Below, piece by piece: positions 29,240 through 38,625 of a stretch of 64,000 nt of DNA. Location: positions 1,302,001-1,366,000 of the forward strand of contig NZ_CP012669.1 of assembly GCF_001281485.1 (NCBI RefSeq), in the 5' to 3' direction. The DNA is from Altererythrobacter epoxidivorans. Its GTDB lineage: Bacteria > Pseudomonadota > Alphaproteobacteria > Sphingomonadales > Sphingomonadaceae. The notes beneath the pieces are model-generated. The model was not told the DNA's origin. It did no database searches and saw only the letters and a list, made by a program, of their open reading frames with translations. The position numbers and the translations under genes were made by a program. Position 1 is the first letter of the stretch. Every line of letters begins with the position of its first letter.

Positions 29240-31441
29240 TCAGGCCGCGTCCACTGCGGCAGGGTTTGCGTACATGAACTTCGGCACGCTCTTGGTCGGA
29301 TCGAGCATGCCGCCCTGCATTCCCTTGTAATCGCCCGTCGAAAGAGCTGCCAGGGGAGCCCCTGCTGCCGCGAGTTCATAGGGCGACACACGGTGACGGG
29401 TGCAGAGCCCCCCTGCCCCATCGTCCACCAGAGCGGTTTCGAATTCGAGGCCCTGCGTATCGCCATTCGACCTTGTGACCGTGGCAACAGCGAGCTGGCC
29501 ACCGCCAAGATCGACCACGAACTGCGTCTTGACCGGAACATCCACAAGGCCTTCGATATAGGCGCCGGTTTTCGACAGGTTGCGCAGGGTCACTTCATAA
29601 GAGTGATCGTCGTTGATCACCTGGATCTTGCGATAGACGGTGCGGCGGCGCGCACGCTTGACGCGGTGTCCCGGTTCGATCCGCCAGGTACCGACCGCAA
29701 GTTCTTCCATCACATCCGAAGCCGAAACGGGATCGGAATAGATGCTGCCCTGCAGGCTATCGACCCCTGCGTCCTTGAGCCGATCCACGAGTTGGACTGT
29801 TTCGAGGCCCGTCGCGGTCGTTTGCATGCCTAGCGCCTTGGCAAGAGCCACAATCGCTTTGATCAGGCCGATCTCGCGTCCATCGCGCTCCATAGCGCCG
29901 GCGAAGAATTTCTGCCCGATCTTGATCGTGTCGAACGGTGCGCGGCGCAAATAGCTAAGCGACGAATAGCCCGTGCCGAACTCGTCGAGCGAGAGGCGTG
30001 CACCGAGCTTGAAAAGCGCGGCCAAAGTCTTGTCGACGACATTGGTATCACCAAGGAAGACCGTCTCCTTGACTTCTAGCTCGAGCCGCTGGGGTGCCAG
30101 TTCGCTTTCCTCGAGTGCGTTGCTGACAGAAGTCACGAAACCTTCGGCGGTGAAATGGCTGGCAGGCACGTTGACCGAGACCCGCAAAGCCTCAGGCCAA
30201 AGCGCCGCTTCCTTGCAGGCCTGGCGGATCGTCCATTCGCCCACATCGACGATGAGGCTGCTGCCATCGACGATTGACTGGAATTCCTCTTCGTCGATTT
30301 CGCCGCGCTGCGGATGGTTCCAGCAGACCAGGGCCTCGAGCGATACCACGCGCATCGATTCTGCCGAGACGACAGGCTGGAATTTGAGGAAGAGCTGTTC
30401 TTCCCGGATAGCTTCGAGGAGATCGCCCTCGAGCCGCTTACGGAAAATCGTCTCGTTTTCGAGATCACCGGTGTAGAAGCGGAACTGGCCGCGCCCGCCA
30501 TTCTTCGCAGCATACAGCGCAAGGTCGGCCGAACGGACGACCTCTTCGCGGGTCACGCCGTCGTGCGGTGCAATCGCGATGCCGACCGAAGCGCCGATTA
30601 CGCAGCGTCCCTCTTCCAGCGAATAGGGCTGCGTCAGCATGGCAATGATCTTCGCCGCGACTTCGCCCAGGGCGCCGCGGTCATCCATGTCGGGCAGCAT
30701 GATCTGAAACTCGTCACCGCCGAGACGGCCGATCTCGCAATCCTTGTCCACCGAACGCTTCAGGCGAGCGGCAACCTGCTTCAGCAATTCGTCGCCCGCA
30801 GCGTGGCCAAGGGTATCATTGACCTGCTTGAAACGGTCGAGATCGAGCATCATCAGCGCGCAATTGCGTTTCGCCGCCTTGAAAGCAGTCAACGTGCCAT
30901 CGATCATCTGCGCCATGCGATGGCGGTTCGACAGGCCCGTCAGTGAATCGAATTTCGCGAGCCGCTCGGTTTCTTCTTCGCGGTGATATTGTTCGGTGAT
31001 GTCCGAGCCAGTGCCACGGAAGCCTTCGAAGCGACCTTCGTCATCGAAAACCGGGCGACCCGACAGGTTGATAACGACGTCGCTCTCGCCCTGGGCGAGG
31101 CCGACGGCAATGCCGGTGAAAGACTTGCGGGCGCCCAGTTTCAGGGCAAGCGACTTGGTCCGGCCATCACCGCCCAAAGCGCCGAATACGGCCGGGAGAG
31201 CATGGCCGACGAGGCGGTCCATCGGCACGGAAAGACGGTCGGCGATCGCTTCACTGAGATAGGTCAACTTGCCTTCGACATCGGTGGCCCAAAACCAGCC
31301 AAGGCCCGAACGTTCGAGTTCGTCAAGCATCGCCAACTTGTCGTCGTTGGACAGGACGGATCCGGCGTAGTCGCGCTGTGTCGCCGACTGCACCTTTGAA
31401 GTGGCTGATTTAGCAGAAGAAAATAGGCCCTTCAGCGCCAC
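29240..31441 (-). CDS. PAS-GGDEF-EAL-PilZ protein; GGDEF intact, EAL degenerate (probable diguanylate cyclase)
   Basis: About 733 residues from a GTG at 31441 with GGGAG nine bases upstream; a TTG two codons earlier (31447) is the alternative. Numbering is from that TTG. PAS about 40-150; GGDEF domain with metal Asp in LDLDRFK (202-206) and intact GGDEF at 243-247, no RxxD I-site; EAL domain from about 350 with EAL at 371-373. PilZ C-terminal domain has RTVYR and NLSKTG. EAL catalytic changes: EALLRW reads EALVCW (Arg to Cys), DDFG reads DEFG, KID reads KIG, and EGVET reads TGLET, losing a conserved Glu. Cyclase activity with a c-di-GMP-binding EAL/PilZ is likely. Confidence 0.9.
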   Translation of the reverse strand: MALKGLFSSAKSATSKVQSATQRDYAGSVLSNDDKLAMLDELERSGLGWFWATDVEGKLTYLSEAIADRLSVPMDRLVGHALPAVFGALGGDGRTKSLALKLGARKSFTGIAVGLAQGESDVVINLSGRPVFDDEGRFEGFRGTGSDITEQYHREEETERLAKFDSLTGLSNRHRMAQMIDGTLTAFKAAKRNCALMMLDLDRFKQVNDTLGHAAGDELLKQVAARLKRSVDKDCEIGRLGGDEFQIMLPDMDDRGALGEVAAKIIAMLTQPYSLEEGRCVIGASVGIAIAPHDGVTREEVVRSADLALYAAKNGGRGQFRFYTGDLENETIFRKRLEGDLLEAIREEQLFLKFQPVVSAESMRVVSLEALVCWNHPQRGEIDEEEFQSIVDGSSLIVDVGEWTIRQACKEAALWPEALRVSVNVPASHFTAEGFVTSVSNALEESELAPQRLELEVKETVFLGDTNVVDKTLAALFKLGARLSLDEFGTGYSSLSYLRRAPFDTIKIGQKFFAGAMERDGREIGLIKAIVALAKALGMQTTATGLETVQLVDRLKDAGVDSLQGSIYSDPVSASDVMEELAVGTWRIEPGHRVKRARRRTVYRKIQVINDDHSYEVTLRNLSKTGAYIEGLVDVPVKTQFVVDLGGGQLAVATVTRSNGDTQGLEFETALVDDGAGGLCTRHRVSPYELAAAGAPLAALSTGDYKGMQGGMLDPTKSVPKFMYANPAAVDAA

Positions 31442-31547
31442 CCGCAAAAACTCCCTCGCGTGTTGAGATCGCGATCCGATCCGTGTTTTTCAGGAGTAAA
31501 TCCCGTTGGTTACTTTTGACCTAACGCGCCCGGTTTTTTGCGTAAAT

Positions 31548-33764
31548 TTAGGCTCTTTTTGCGACGGCCTGAACCTTCTCGACCTCGCGGAAAGCCTTGG
31601 GACGAAGCTCGTCCTCGCTGGATACCAACATTGCATAGGGGTCCGCGCCAAGTGCGCGTAGCGGCCTGCCGGCTGCCTCGATCTGATAGGGGGAAACACG
31701 ATGCCTTGTGCAAAGGCCGTCGGCGCCGTCGCTGATGAGCGGCGTTTCGAATTCCAGGCCCTGACTGAAACCGTGCGATCGTCGCACGCGCGCAACTGCA
31801 AGCTGCCCACCGCCTAGATCAAGGACAACGTCTGTTCCGACCGGCACATCAAGCAAACCTTCGACCAGCGCGCCCGTTTTCGACAGGTTGCGGAGGACGA
31901 CGTTGTAACGATGGTCGTCGTGGACGAGGCCAATACGCCGGTATTCGGTGCGTCGATCGGCGCGGTACCGTTCCGGCCCCTTCGGATCGTATGTGATCTC
32001 CCCGGCTTCGAGCCGGGCGATCAGTTCCTCGTGCCTGATGGCAAACGAGAAAATCCTGCCCTGCAGGTGGCTTGCGCCAAGTTCAGTAACAAGCTTCAAC
32101 TCGTCCTGCGTCTCGACACCCTCGGCCACTGTTTCCATCTTCAACACACGCGCCAGGCTGACGATCGAGGCAATGATAGCTGAGTTGTTGTTGTCTTCTT
32201 CGGTAGCGCCGCGAACGAAGCTCTGGTCAATCTTGATCTTGTCGAACGGAGCGTTGCGGAGATAGCTCAGCGAGCTGTAGCCGGTACCGAAGTCGTCAAG
32301 CGCCAGGCGAACACCCAACTCCTTGAGCGCCTTGAACTTGCGCTGCGTGGTTTCGGAATCGCCCATGAAAACGCTCTCGGTGATCTCGAGTTCGAGCCGC
32401 TCAGGCTTGATCCCTGTCACCTTGATCGCATTCGCGACGGTGTCCGTGAAATCCTCGTCCATGAACTGGATGGCAGAAACGTTGACGGCGACCCGCATTT
32501 CGCCGGGCCATTCTTGCGCCTGGCGGCAGGCGTGTTCCAGTGCCCAGTCGCCCATCTGCTTGATGAGGCCGATTTCTTCGGCGATCGGGATGAAGAGGCC
32601 CGGACTGATCATACCACGTTCGGGATGATCCCAGCGCATCAGCGCCTCGAGACACTTCAGCTTGTGCGTTGATGCATCGAGGATCGGCTGGTAATGCAGT
32701 TCGAGTTCGCCTTGCACGATCGCATCACGCAGATCTTCTTCGATCTGGCGCTTGCGTTTCGCGCCGTCGGCCAGTTCGGTCGAATAGAAGCGGTAGCGGC
32801 CCCGGCCATGAGCCTTGGCATCGTTCAGCGCCAGGTCTGCGGCTTTCACGAGCTCGTCGACTTCGAGGCCATCGTAGGGCGAAGTCGCAAAGCCTACCGA
32901 TGTCCCGATGATCGCACGCGCGCCATTCACCGAATAGGGTTGGGAAAGCAGCTGGATGACCTGATTGCCGTATTCGCCCAGCTCTCCGCGATCGTCGATC
33001 TCTGGCAGTACAACGACAAATTCATCGCTGCCCAGACGGCCTACTTCGCCGCGATGCGCGAAAACACGCTTCAGCCGGCCGGCTGCCTGGACCAGCAGTT
33101 CGTCACCCGCCTTATGACCGAGCGTGTCATTGATGTGCTTGAACCGGTCGAGCCCGACGATAACGAGCGAACAGGAAAGCTTGGCGTTGCGGAAATTGCT
33201 CAGGATGGTCACGAGACGTGATCTGATGCGCCTGCGGTTCGGCAGGCCGGTCAGCTGGTCGAATTGCGAAAGGCGCGCTGCTTCGCGCTCACTTCGTACG
33301 CGGACGGTCGCATCGCGCGCACTTCCTCGATAGCCGACGAAATTGCCGCGCCGATCGAAGGAAGGATTTCCTGCAAGTTCCCACCACGTATCTTCGCCTG
33401 CAACCTCGACCTTCACGATCAGTTGCGAGATCGCGTTGCGCGTTCCGAGCAGGAAAGAAATGGGGCGGGTTTCACGCTCGCCTTCAACCTCGGCATCGCC
33501 GGTATCGGGCGTCACGAGGTCGGCCAGAGGCGCGCCAATTACTTCGCCGCGCTTCCAGTCGAGGTCGACGAGGGCATTTTCCGAAAGATAGGAAACGCGT
33601 CCTTTCGCGTCTGTCGCCCAGAACCAGCCGAGGCCTGCGGCCTCGTAGCTTTCGAGCATTTCTGCCTTGCGCGCGACATTGCTGCGGGAAAGCCCCGGGA
33701 AGGAAAAGGTAGTCATTCCACTGCTGGGAACGTTACCTTTTTTTGTGTTCGCGCCTGTTGGCAT
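31548..33764 (-). CDS. PAS-GGDEF-EAL-PilZ protein; EAL intact, GGDEF degenerate (probable c-di-GMP phosphodiesterase)
   Basis: 738 residues from the ATG at 33764; an ATG at 33716 is equally possible, and neither has a strong ribosome site. PAS about 45-155; GGDEF-type domain with the metal Asp replaced (VGLDRFK, Gly204) and GSDEF at 245-249; EAL domain intact with EALMRW (373-378), NVSAIQF, EITES, LDDFGTG, KIDQSF and AEGVET. PilZ domain has RTEYR and NLSKTG. The same order and C-terminal PilZ as the next gene show duplication. It probably hydrolyses c-di-GMP, with the broken GGDEF domain serving as a regulatory GTP or dimer module. It is transcribed ahead of the paralogue, with a 100-base gap. 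Confidence 0.9.
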   Translation of the reverse strand: MPTGANTKKGNVPSSGMTTFSFPGLSRSNVARKAEMLESYEAAGLGWFWATDAKGRVSYLSENALVDLDWKRGEVIGAPLADLVTPDTGDAEVEGERETRPISFLLGTRNAISQLIVKVEVAGEDTWWELAGNPSFDRRGNFVGYRGSARDATVRVRSEREAARLSQFDQLTGLPNRRRIRSRLVTILSNFRNAKLSCSLVIVGLDRFKHINDTLGHKAGDELLVQAAGRLKRVFAHRGEVGRLGSDEFVVVLPEIDDRGELGEYGNQVIQLLSQPYSVNGARAIIGTSVGFATSPYDGLEVDELVKAADLALNDAKAHGRGRYRFYSTELADGAKRKRQIEEDLRDAIVQGELELHYQPILDASTHKLKCLEALMRWDHPERGMISPGLFIPIAEEIGLIKQMGDWALEHACRQAQEWPGEMRVAVNVSAIQFMDEDFTDTVANAIKVTGIKPERLELEITESVFMGDSETTQRKFKALKELGVRLALDDFGTGYSSLSYLRNAPFDKIKIDQSFVRGATEEDNNNSAIIASIVSLARVLKMETVAEGVETQDELKLVTELGASHLQGRIFSFAIRHEELIARLEAGEITYDPKGPERYRADRRTEYRRIGLVHDDHRYNVVLRNLSKTGALVEGLLDVPVGTDVVLDLGGGQLAVARVRRSHGFSQGLEFETPLISDGADGLCTRHRVSPYQIEAAGRPLRALGADPYAMLVSSEDELRPKAFREVEKVQAVAKRA

Positions 33765-34067
33765 CTACGGTCTGTGCCGTCCTTGTAATTACGAGGTCTC
33801 CATTCGACCCGAATGCGACGCATGCGCTTTAACCACCGTTCCTTGCCAAATGGCTAATAGGTTCGGGGATGGCGGCGGCTGGGCCCAAGTTGCGGATTAA
33901 CCTCTGCAATCGCGGAAACCGTGTGCGATTTTTGAATGGGGAGTATGTAATTTCGCAAGGATTGTCCGTGGCGGTCTTAACCCTTTGTCTTCCGTCCAGC
34001 TTGCCAAGCAGCCGCGTGGCATGCATGACCTATTTGATGGGATAGAATGCTCAAAAAAGAGGCATAA
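33765..34067. other. Intergenic region between GGDEF/EAL genes and phaC
   Basis: 303 bases separate the divergent GGDEF-EAL-PilZ gene and phaC. It should hold both promoters. Near phaC the sequence becomes AT-rich (tttgatgggatagaa, then aaaaaagaggc as the likely ribosome site). I found no convincing -35/-10 pair, no RNA gene and no repeat, and no open frame that resembles a gene. Confidence 0.4.
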
Positions 34068-35762
34068 ATGGCTCAGGAAACAAAACTCGAAAACGAAGCC
34101 GCTCAATCGACAAATGCGCTTGGCCCCCTGATAGGGATCGCTCGAGAAGACTTCGTTGGCGCCGTCGCCCTCCTATTGCGAGAATCTGCATCGGACCCGA
34201 AACGCGCAATGAAGCACGCGCAGAGCTTCGGCGAAGACATGGTCAAGATCATGACCGGCAAGTCCGAACTGGCCCCCGATCCCAAGGACAAGCGCTTCAT
34301 GGATCCGGCGTGGCAGTACAACCCCTTCTACAGGGCCGGCGCGCAGTATTACCTTGCCGTGCAGAAGGGCATGCGGAACTGGCTCGAGGAGCTGGAACTG
34401 GACGAATTGGAACGCAATCGCGCCAATTTCATCGCCAATATCATTCTCGACGGTCTGGCCCCGACCAACACGCTGGCAGGCAACCCCACGGCCCAGAAAC
34501 GACTGATCGACAGCGGCGGCCTGTCGCTGATCAAGGGCCTGCAGAACGCCTATCGCGACATGGTCCATAACAAGGGGATGGTCAGCCAGGTCGACAAGCG
34601 CCCGTTCAAGATCGGCGAGAACGTCGCGACTTCGAAGGGTTCGGTCGTCCACCGGACCGAAATGTACGAGCTCGTCCAGTACGCGCCGACGACCGATGAA
34701 GTGCATGAGATTCCGCAGCTTACGATCCCGCCGCAGATCAACAAGATGTACATCAACGACCTGTCGCCCGACAAATCGGTCGTGAAATACCAGCTCGACC
34801 ACGGCATCCAGACCTTCATCATCTCCTGGCGCAATCCCTCCAAGGAACAGGGCGTCTGGGGCATGGACGATTACGTGAACTCATGCGTCGAGGCGATGGA
34901 GATCGTCAGCGAGATTACGGGTTCGAAAAAGGTCAATGTTTCGGCTGGATGCTCGGGCGGGCAGACGGCCAGCGTCGTCGCCTCTCGCCTCGCTGCCGAC
35001 AAGAACGACATCCTCGGAGCGCTGACGCTGATGGTCTGCGTCCTTCATCCCAAGCCGACCGATATAGAGGCTGCCTCGCTCGTGTCGGACAACGGGATGA
35101 AACTCGCTCGTAAACGCGCCGAAAAGGCAGGCGTGATCAAGGCTGACGATCTTGCGCGCGGCTTTGCATGGCTCAGGCCGAACGACCTGATCTGGAATTA
35201 CGTCATCAACAACTACCTGCTCGGCGCCGATCCGCCGGCGTTCGACGTATTGTTCTGGAACGCCGATGCTACGAACCTGTCGGCCTCGCTCATGGGCGAT
35301 TTCCTGACGCTGATGGAAACCCTCGCCTTCACGAAGAAGGGCGAGGTCGAGATGGCCGGTCACAAGATCGATCTTAGCAAGGTAACCTCGGACATGTTCA
35401 TCCTTGGCGGCGTTACCGACCACATTACGCCGTGGAAGGCGACCTATCGTTCGACCCAGCTGTTCGGGGCAAAGGATGTGACCTACGTCCTCAGCCAGTC
35501 CGGGCACATGCAGGCGATCCTCAACCCCCCCGGCAACCCCAAGGCGAAATATTACGTCCAGAAGAAGAAGGGCAAGCTCCCGAAAACCGCAGACGAATGG
35601 CTGCAGGGCACCGAGGAAACCAAAGGCAGCTGGTGGCCGTTCTGGATGGAATGGATGCAGAAACGGTCGGGCAAGAAGGTTCCGTCTCCCAAGGAACTGG
35701 GGAATGCGACCTACAAGCCTATGGACCCGGCACCGGGTCTGTACGTAATCGAGGAAAGATAA
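34068..35762 (+). CDS. phaC: Class I poly(3-hydroxyalkanoate) synthase
   Basis: 564 residues, the usual class I length. The lipase-like box reads SAGCSGGQTA with the catalytic Cys295; Asp451 lies in GGVTDHITPW and His480 in SQSGHMQAI. The N-terminal PhaC domain includes DKRFMDPAWQYNPFY and NPTAQKRLIDSGG. It polymerises 3-hydroxyacyl-CoA at the granule surface. AGAGG precedes the ATG. A PHA depolymerase gene follows 40 bases downstream, so synthesis and breakdown are encoded in one unit. No phasin or phaAB is in the window. Confidence 0.96.
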   Translation: MAQETKLENEAAQSTNALGPLIGIAREDFVGAVALLLRESASDPKRAMKHAQSFGEDMVKIMTGKSELAPDPKDKRFMDPAWQYNPFYRAGAQYYLAVQKGMRNWLEELELDELERNRANFIANIILDGLAPTNTLAGNPTAQKRLIDSGGLSLIKGLQNAYRDMVHNKGMVSQVDKRPFKIGENVATSKGSVVHRTEMYELVQYAPTTDEVHEIPQLTIPPQINKMYINDLSPDKSVVKYQLDHGIQTFIISWRNPSKEQGVWGMDDYVNSCVEAMEIVSEITGSKKVNVSAGCSGGQTASVVASRLAADKNDILGALTLMVCVLHPKPTDIEAASLVSDNGMKLARKRAEKAGVIKADDLARGFAWLRPNDLIWNYVINNYLLGADPPAFDVLFWNADATNLSASLMGDFLTLMETLAFTKKGEVEMAGHKIDLSKVTSDMFILGGVTDHITPWKATYRSTQLFGAKDVTYVLSQSGHMQAILNPPGNPKAKYYVQKKKGKLPKTADEWLQGTEETKGSWWPFWMEWMQKRSGKKVPSPKELGNATYKPMDPAPGLYVIEER

Positions 35763-35802
35763 GAAGGTCCCGGCAAGAGGGCTTCAGCACAGGAACGCGA
35801 AT

Positions 35803-36675
35803 TTGGCCGATATTCTCGACGCAGCGCTCGATACGGCGATGCACGATGCCACTATCACCATGGAAACCGTCGGGGGTCGCACCCTGCGCGTCGCCACATG
35901 GCGGCTGGGTGAACCAAGCGATCACCTACCGATCCTGTTCTTCAACGGTATCGGCGCCAATATCGAGGCGGTTGCGCCCTTGGCAGAGGCCCTGCCCGAC
36001 CGCGCTTTCATCATGTTCGACATGCCGGGCATCGGCGGATCGCCGGAACCTGTCGTACCCTACAATGCCGTGACCATGGCGTGGACCTCCACCCAGCTGC
36101 TCGACAAGCTGGGCGTGGACATGGTCGATGTCATGGGCGTCAGCTGGGGCGGCGCCATGGCACAGCATTTCGCAATCCAGCACCCCGGGCGTACCCGACG
36201 GCTGATCCTGTGTGCGACGAGCGCCGGGATGATCATGGTGCCGGGCAAGCCAGCCGCTCTCAGCAAGATGGCCGATCCGCGCCGCTATATCGACGCGGCT
36301 TTCATGGAAGAGCATTTCCAGACGCTCTATGGCGGCGCGCTTGGCAAGGCGGCGGGCAAGGCCGACCATATCCACCGGCTCAAGCCGCCCACACGGCGTG
36401 GATACTTCTACCAGCTGCTCGCGATGCTGGGATGGACGAGCGTGCCCGCCCTACCCTTCATGAGAAAACAGACGCTGATCCTGATGGGTGACGATGACCA
36501 GATCGTACCACTCGCAAACGGGACGATCCTGAAGACGCTGATACCGAACAGCGAGATGGTGGTCCTGCAGGGTGGCGGTCACCTGTTCCTGCTCAGCCAT
36601 AGCGAGGAATGCGTTGCTGCAATGCGCCGCTTCCTCGACGCGAGCGACACACCCGAGAGCGCAAAAGCGGCCTGA
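35803..36675 (+). CDS. phaZ: Intracellular poly(3-hydroxyalkanoate) depolymerase
   Basis: 290 residues from a TTG at 35803 with AGGA eight bases upstream. The alpha/beta hydrolase fold has FNGIGAN (oxyanion loop), the nucleophile in MGVSWGGAMAQ (Ser114), the acid in GDDDQIVPL and the histidine in GGGHLFLLSH. The pattern matches PhaZ of the medium-chain type found next to phaC in Pseudomonas. The product should be 3-hydroxy acids, feeding the 3-hydroxybutyrate dehydrogenase near the start of the window. A generic hydrolase is the alternative. Confidence 0.85.
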   Translation: MADILDAALDTAMHDATITMETVGGRTLRVATWRLGEPSDHLPILFFNGIGANIEAVAPLAEALPDRAFIMFDMPGIGGSPEPVVPYNAVTMAWTSTQLLDKLGVDMVDVMGVSWGGAMAQHFAIQHPGRTRRLILCATSAGMIMVPGKPAALSKMADPRRYIDAAFMEEHFQTLYGGALGKAAGKADHIHRLKPPTRRGYFYQLLAMLGWTSVPALPFMRKQTLILMGDDDQIVPLANGTILKTLIPNSEMVVLQGGGHLFLLSHSEECVAAMRRFLDASDTPESAKAA

Positions 36676-36704
36676 GCGTGGGCCGCATGAGGAGTTCCTT
36701 TTGA

Positions 36705-38024
36705 ATGCGGCACATAGCAATCATCGGTTCGGGACCAGCAGGTTACTACACCGCGGAAGCGGCCCAGAAGCACTGGGGCGACGATGCGCGGATCGACGTC
36801 TTCGACATGCTGCCGGTCCCTTACGGCCTCATCCGCACGGGCGTCGCGCCCGATCACCAGTCGATCAAGGGTGTCTCGCGCCGATATGAAAAAACCGCGC
36901 TCAGCGAAAACGTTCGCTTCGTCGGCAACGTCAAGGTCGGAGAGCATATCTCCGTGCCACAACTGCAGGAATTCTACGACGCGATCGTGATCGCAACCGG
37001 CGCGCCGCACGACCGGAAACTGGGGCTGGAGGGCGAAGACTTCGCCAACATCTTCGGCAGCGCCGCTTTCGTCGGCTGGTACAATGGCCATCCGCAATTC
37101 GCAGATCTCGATCCCGACCTCTCTGGCAGGCACGCTGTGGTTATCGGCATGGGCAATGTCGCGCTCGACGTCGCACGCATCCTGTCCAAGACGGAGCAGG
37201 AGTTCGAAGGGGCCGACATCGTCGCCCATGCGCTCGATATCCTGCGCGACAGCAAGATTGCGAAGATCACCATCCTCGGGCGCCGCGGACCCCACCAGAT
37301 TATGATGACGCCCAAGGAACTGGGCGAGCTTGGCAATCTCGATCGGGCAAGCCCGCGCGTAGAGAAGCAGGATCTCCCGGATGAGGGCGACGATGCCATG
37401 CTCGAACCGGGCTTGCGCAAATCGGTCACCCATCTGCGCAGCTTTGCCGCCATTCCCGAAAGCATCCACGCGGAGAAACCGATCGAGATCGAATTCGATT
37501 TCTTTGCCAGTCCCGCAAGCTTTTCGGCAAGCGGCGGCAAGGTTTCGGGCGTGCGCGTGGAACGCACCGAGGTCCAGGCCGGCAGGGCCAAGGGCAGCGG
37601 AGACTTCTACAATCTTCCCGCAGATCTCGTCGTCAGTTGCATCGGCTACCATACGGCGCACATTCCCGATGTCCCGTTCGACGAGCGTGCCGGCCGCTTC
37701 GCCAATGACGAAGGCCGGATCCTGCCCGGCCTATACTGCGTCGGCTGGGCGCGGCGCGGCCCGAGTGGCACGATCGGCACGAACCGTCCCGACGGTTTCT
37801 CCATCGTCGAGAAAATTGCCGAGGACATGGAATCGGGTGCGCTTGGCCGGAAAGGCAAGCGGGGGCGCGAAGGCTTCGACGAGTTCGCAAAGGAAAGGGG
37901 CCTCGACATCGTTACTTTCCGCGACTGGAAAAAGATCGAAGAGGCCGAAGAACAGGCTGCCCGCGATGGCGCCCCGCGCGAAAAATTCGTCGATGTGGAA
38001 GCAATGATCCGCGCCCGCGGGTAA
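36705..38024 (+). CDS. FprA-type ferredoxin-NADP+ reductase
   Basis: 439 residues. The FAD motif GSGPAGYYTAEA is at the N terminus, then PVPYGLIRTGVAPDH, the family hallmark of adrenodoxin-reductase-like enzymes. The NAD(P) fold is VVIGMGNVALDVARIL, with GRRGPHQ after it, and the C-terminal FAD contact is YCVGWARRGPSGTIGTNR. It transfers electrons between NADPH and ferredoxin, for example for oxygenases or Fe-S assembly. AGGAG precedes the ATG, 29 bases after phaZ. Confidence 0.93.
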   Translation: MRHIAIIGSGPAGYYTAEAAQKHWGDDARIDVFDMLPVPYGLIRTGVAPDHQSIKGVSRRYEKTALSENVRFVGNVKVGEHISVPQLQEFYDAIVIATGAPHDRKLGLEGEDFANIFGSAAFVGWYNGHPQFADLDPDLSGRHAVVIGMGNVALDVARILSKTEQEFEGADIVAHALDILRDSKIAKITILGRRGPHQIMMTPKELGELGNLDRASPRVEKQDLPDEGDDAMLEPGLRKSVTHLRSFAAIPESIHAEKPIEIEFDFFASPASFSASGGKVSGVRVERTEVQAGRAKGSGDFYNLPADLVVSCIGYHTAHIPDVPFDERAGRFANDEGRILPGLYCVGWARRGPSGTIGTNRPDGFSIVEKIAEDMESGALGRKGKRGREGFDEFAKERGLDIVTFRDWKKIEEAEEQAARDGAPREKFVDVEAMIRARG

Positions 38025-38076
38025 GTCTTTACAATCGTCATTACGGCGTCAATGTCCCCTCGCAGGAGGGTCGCAC

Positions 38077-38625
38077 ATGTTCAAAATCAAATACGCCGCG
38101 CTTGGCGCGCCTGTTCTTTTTCTCACACCGCTCAACGCCCAGGAAGCTGCGCCCGTCCAGGACAGCCCCGAGACCCAGCTGCCGAAGCTGATGGCTCAGG
38201 TGCCACCGCCAGCACCGCCCGTTTTCGACGCCCGCAAATTCCTGCCCGAATTGCCGGAGGGCGCGAATGTGGTTTTCCTACGTGAGAACGCGCAGCCCAC
38301 AGCCTGGGGCGCCACGATCAAAATCGACGGGAAGAAGCTGGTCTCTATCGGGAATAAGCGCTGGACCGCGACTACGCTTGCCCCCGGCACCTACGAAATT
38401 GCCACTAGCTGGTCGCTGGTGTCTGGCCAGAAGGGTGGCAAATACAAGCTGACCGTGAAGGAAGGGCGGACGCACTTCCTCGAGATCGTCGGAACCAGCC
38501 AGGTCGCAGGTTACGGGGCCGGCCTGATGTTCCAGATGGGATCCGGTATTGGCGAGATTTACGCAAACGACCGGACCGCAGCGCGCATAAGCAATTGCTG
38601 CAGCTACAAGCCCGCCGGAGACTAG
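38077..38625 (+). CDS. Exported protein of unknown function
   Basis: 182 residues. GGAGG lies upstream of the ATG. The first 22 residues form a signal peptide ending LNAQ. A Pro-rich stretch (LPKLMAQVPPPAPPVF) precedes a beta-rich domain with WGATIKIDGKKLVSIG and APGTYEIATSWS that resembles carbohydrate-binding or DUF2846-like folds. Near the C terminus there are two adjacent Cys (ISNCCSYK). Substrate and role unknown. The last four bases overlap the convergent epoxide-hydrolase-like gene. Confidence 0.75.
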   Translation: MFKIKYAALGAPVLFLTPLNAQEAAPVQDSPETQLPKLMAQVPPPAPPVFDARKFLPELPEGANVVFLRENAQPTAWGATIKIDGKKLVSIGNKRWTATTLAPGTYEIATSWSLVSGQKGGKYKLTVKEGRTHFLEIVGTSQVAGYGAGLMFQMGSGIGEIYANDRTAARISNCCSYKPAGD

